DNA of 64,000 bases from Paludibacter sp. GTDB lineage: Bacteria; Bacteroidota; Bacteroidia; Bacteroidales; Paludibacteraceae. The notes below the pieces were generated by a model. The model had not been told where the DNA came from and ran no database searches. It saw only the letters and a program-made list of their open reading frames with translations. Location of the stretch: positions 124,001-188,000 of the forward strand of contig JAFLKK010000003.1 in assembly GCA_019163375.1 (NCBI GenBank), read 5' to 3'. A program made the translations under genes and the position numbers. Positions 62,660-64,000 of this stretch are shown piece after piece (the stretch's first letter is position 1; each line of letters opens with the position of its first letter).

Positions 62660-63085
62660 TTATGATTCTATAATTCTAATTTCGGAGGTAACTTCAATTG
62701 CCTTGCGGTACAGTGCTTCAACACCACAATAGGTTTCTTCGGACATTTTTACCGCTTTTTCGAGCTTGTCCAAAGGAAGGTTTTTGCCTGTAAATTCATA
62801 GATAACATGCATTTTGAAGTATTGCTTTGGATGATCTTCGGTTACATCGCCTTGCACTTCTATATTGCATTTTTCAATATCTACGCGCATTTTTTTGAGA
62901 ATAGAAACTACGTCCATGCCGGTGCAGCCACTCAGTGCAACCAACATTAATTTTTTCGGACCGGCACCCAGATTCTGTCCACCACCTTCTACAGGTGCAT
63001 CCATCATTACTTTATGACCATTTACGTCCGCTTCGAAAGCCAAATCGCCTTTCCATTCGGTTCTGATTATATGTTTATCTGACAT
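62660..63085 (-). CDS. OsmC-family peroxiredoxin-like protein
   Basis: A 141-residue OsmC/Ohr-fold protein with the two redox cysteines C54 (ALSGCTGMD) and C120 (SEETYCGVE). It has no signal peptide. OsmC proteins reduce organic hydroperoxides; this subgroup (MMDAPVEGGGQNLGAGPKKL start) is the YhfA/OsmC-like branch whose substrate is unknown. It is the first gene of a pair with carbonic anhydrase and divergent from the lactonase-family gene. Confidence 0.9.
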   Translation of the reverse strand: MSDKHIIRTEWKGDLAFEADVNGHKVMMDAPVEGGGQNLGAGPKKLMLVALSGCTGMDVVSILKKMRVDIEKCNIEVQGDVTEDHPKQYFKMHVIYEFTGKNLPLDKLEKAVKMSEETYCGVEALYRKAIEVTSEIRIIES

Positions 63086-63228
63086 CGTTTTTATGTTTTG
63101 TTGTTGAACTTAAATATAGTTGGATAACGCATATTCCTACAACTTTGTTTTTTGCCTTTATTTATTCTGCAAAAATACGTACTTTTGAAGCCATTTCATA
63201 CATCAATCCTCTACTCAATCATTATAAA

Positions 63229-64000
63229 ATGAAAAAAACACTTATTACATTCTTCATTTCAATAGTTACCTCAGCTACTTTTGCTCAAACAACCAATTAT
63301 CGTTTGTTGATTGGCACGTACACTGCTCCGGCGAAAAGCCAGGGCATTTATTCTTACAATGTTGATTTGGCGAACGGAGTTTTTACGCAGCAATCGGTTA
63401 CTTCAGGCGTTTCGAACCCAAGCTTTTTGGCGCTTACTCCCGATAAAAAGTTGGTTTACTCGGTAAGCGAAAGTTATAAAGGTAGCGCAGCCTGTGCTTT
63501 TTCGTTAGATGAGAAAACGGCTAAGCTGACATTTATCAATTCAGCGTTGACCAAAAGTGATGGTCCATGCTTTGTTTCCGTAGCAAATAAACACGTTTTT
63601 ACGGCCAACTATGGTGGCGGAAGCCTTTCGGTATTTGGACGAAAGGCTGATGGTTCGTTGACCAATGTTCAGCAAGTTATTCAACACGTGGGGAAAAGCA
63701 TAAATACCGAACGACAAGGCGAACCGCACGTGCACCAGGTTTTGTTGACACCGGACAATAAGTTTCTACTGGCTAATGATTTGGGAACAGATAAGGTAAC
63801 CGTGTACAAATACAATAGCAATGCTTCCTCGAATGTTTTAGTGCCTTTTGATAGTATTACCCTAAAGTTGGGCAGTGGGCCGCGCCATTCGGTTTTCAGC
63901 AAAAATGGAAAGTTGCTTTATGTGTTACAGGAAATTGATGGAACGCTCTCGGTGTTGAGAATACAGAACGGCAGATTGAAAGTAATGCAGGAAACAACTG
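63229..64000 (+). CDS. Secreted lactonase-family beta-propeller protein (partial)
   Basis: The gene runs off the right edge; about 257 residues are visible from the ATG at 63229. Signal peptide MKKTLITFFISIVTSATFAQ, then LLIGTYTAPAKSQGIYSYNV and repeated propeller strands (NPSFLALTPDKKLVYSVSES, GGGSLSVFGRKADGSLTNV, HVHQVLLTPDNKFLLANDLG, GPRHSVFSKNGKLLYVLQE). This is the 6-phosphogluconolactonase-like (YbhE/Lactonase, seven-bladed) family. Export suggests it is not the cytosolic 6-phosphogluconolactonase of the pentose phosphate pathway but a periplasmic lactonase or isomerase-like relative. A TACTTTTG -7 box lies at 63180-63187. Confidence 0.85.
   Translation, partial: MKKTLITFFISIVTSATFAQTTNYRLLIGTYTAPAKSQGIYSYNVDLANGVFTQQSVTSGVSNPSFLALTPDKKLVYSVSESYKGSAACAFSLDEKTAKLTFINSALTKSDGPCFVSVANKHVFTANYGGGSLSVFGRKADGSLTNVQQVIQHVGKSINTERQGEPHVHQVLLTPDNKFLLANDLGTDKVTVYKYNSNASSNVLVPFDSITLKLGSGPRHSVFSKNGKLLYVLQEIDGTLSVLRIQNGRLKVMQETT

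Overview
The window looks like a chromosomal segment from a member of the Bacteroidota, most likely Bacteroidales. The grounds are: promoters of the TTTG-N20-TAnnTTTG type (clearest at carAB and at the ketopantoate reductase gene); TonB-dependent receptors paired with DUF4249 lipoproteins; no Shine-Dalgarno signals that I could make out; a two-subunit methylmalonyl-CoA mutase; a pyrBI pair; and GH39/GH10 hemicellulases with signal peptides. Low to moderate GC and a succinate/propionate type of metabolism would fit a plant-polymer fermenter, for example a Paludibacter-like organism. The genus is a guess.

Layout. 1-2.1 kb: hemicellulose or glycan genes on the minus strand (a partial sialate-O-acetylesterase-like gene and a GH39 xylosidase). 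2.1-3.3 kb: non-coding, with an orphan terminator and tRNA-Ser. 3.4-10.5 kb: a minus-strand housekeeping block (purC, phoH, glyA, an acyltransferase, a flavin reductase, pyrI, pyrB, yigZ). 10.7-13.5 kb: tRNA-Thr, a small membrane protein and a TonB receptor. 13.6-20.5 kb: a 2-oxoacid dehydrogenase complex (E1 alpha, E1 beta, E2, E3) followed by a lipoate-protein-ligase-like gene that could lipoylate E2, and a TIGR02757 gene. 21-26.6 kb: small regulators, a lipoprotein and a TonB/DUF4249 pair. 26.7-37.1 kb: a flotillin-like protein, DUF4395, a RAYT transposase carrying a REPIN-like palindrome pair inside its own reading frame, a Cache-PAS sensor, thiol and flavin redox proteins, a SecD-head-like protein, a sphingomyelinase-like phosphoesterase and a regulator/membrane-protein pair. 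37.3-41.6 kb: a single-chain CarA-CarB carbamoyl-phosphate synthase. 42.8-47.3 kb: mutA and mutB separated by an S23/IVS-type ORF flanked by inverted repeats. 47.8-52.3 kb: a GH10 xylanase with inserted carbohydrate-binding modules and an AGE-family epimerase-like protein, each bracketed by related terminator repeats. 52.4-54.1 kb: a regulator and a cation diffusion facilitator. 54.5-60.9 kb: a four-gene TonB receptor/DUF4249/MG2-like/unknown operon. 61-64 kb: ketopantoate reductase, carbonic anhydrase, an OsmC protein and the start of a lactonase-family propeller.

How the genes work together. pyrBI and the fused CPSase supply the first two steps of pyrimidine synthesis; purC and glyA serve purine and one-carbon metabolism. 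The dehydrogenase block makes acyl-CoA, and MutAB interconverts succinyl-CoA and methylmalonyl-CoA on the propionate route. The secreted GH39, GH10 and AGE proteins and the TonB systems concern polymer use and outer-membrane uptake.

The most unusual features are non-coding. There are two indel-free arrays with an exact 21-bp period (15.2-15.5 kb and 52.4-52.7 kb). Two locally clustered families of near-identical intrinsic terminators occur at 30-37 kb and 47-54 kb. A hairpin-rich insertion-like element lies at 50.5-50.9 kb, an IVS-like element sits between mutA and mutB, and the RAYT gene contains its own REPIN. A possible leader-peptide attenuator precedes pyrB.
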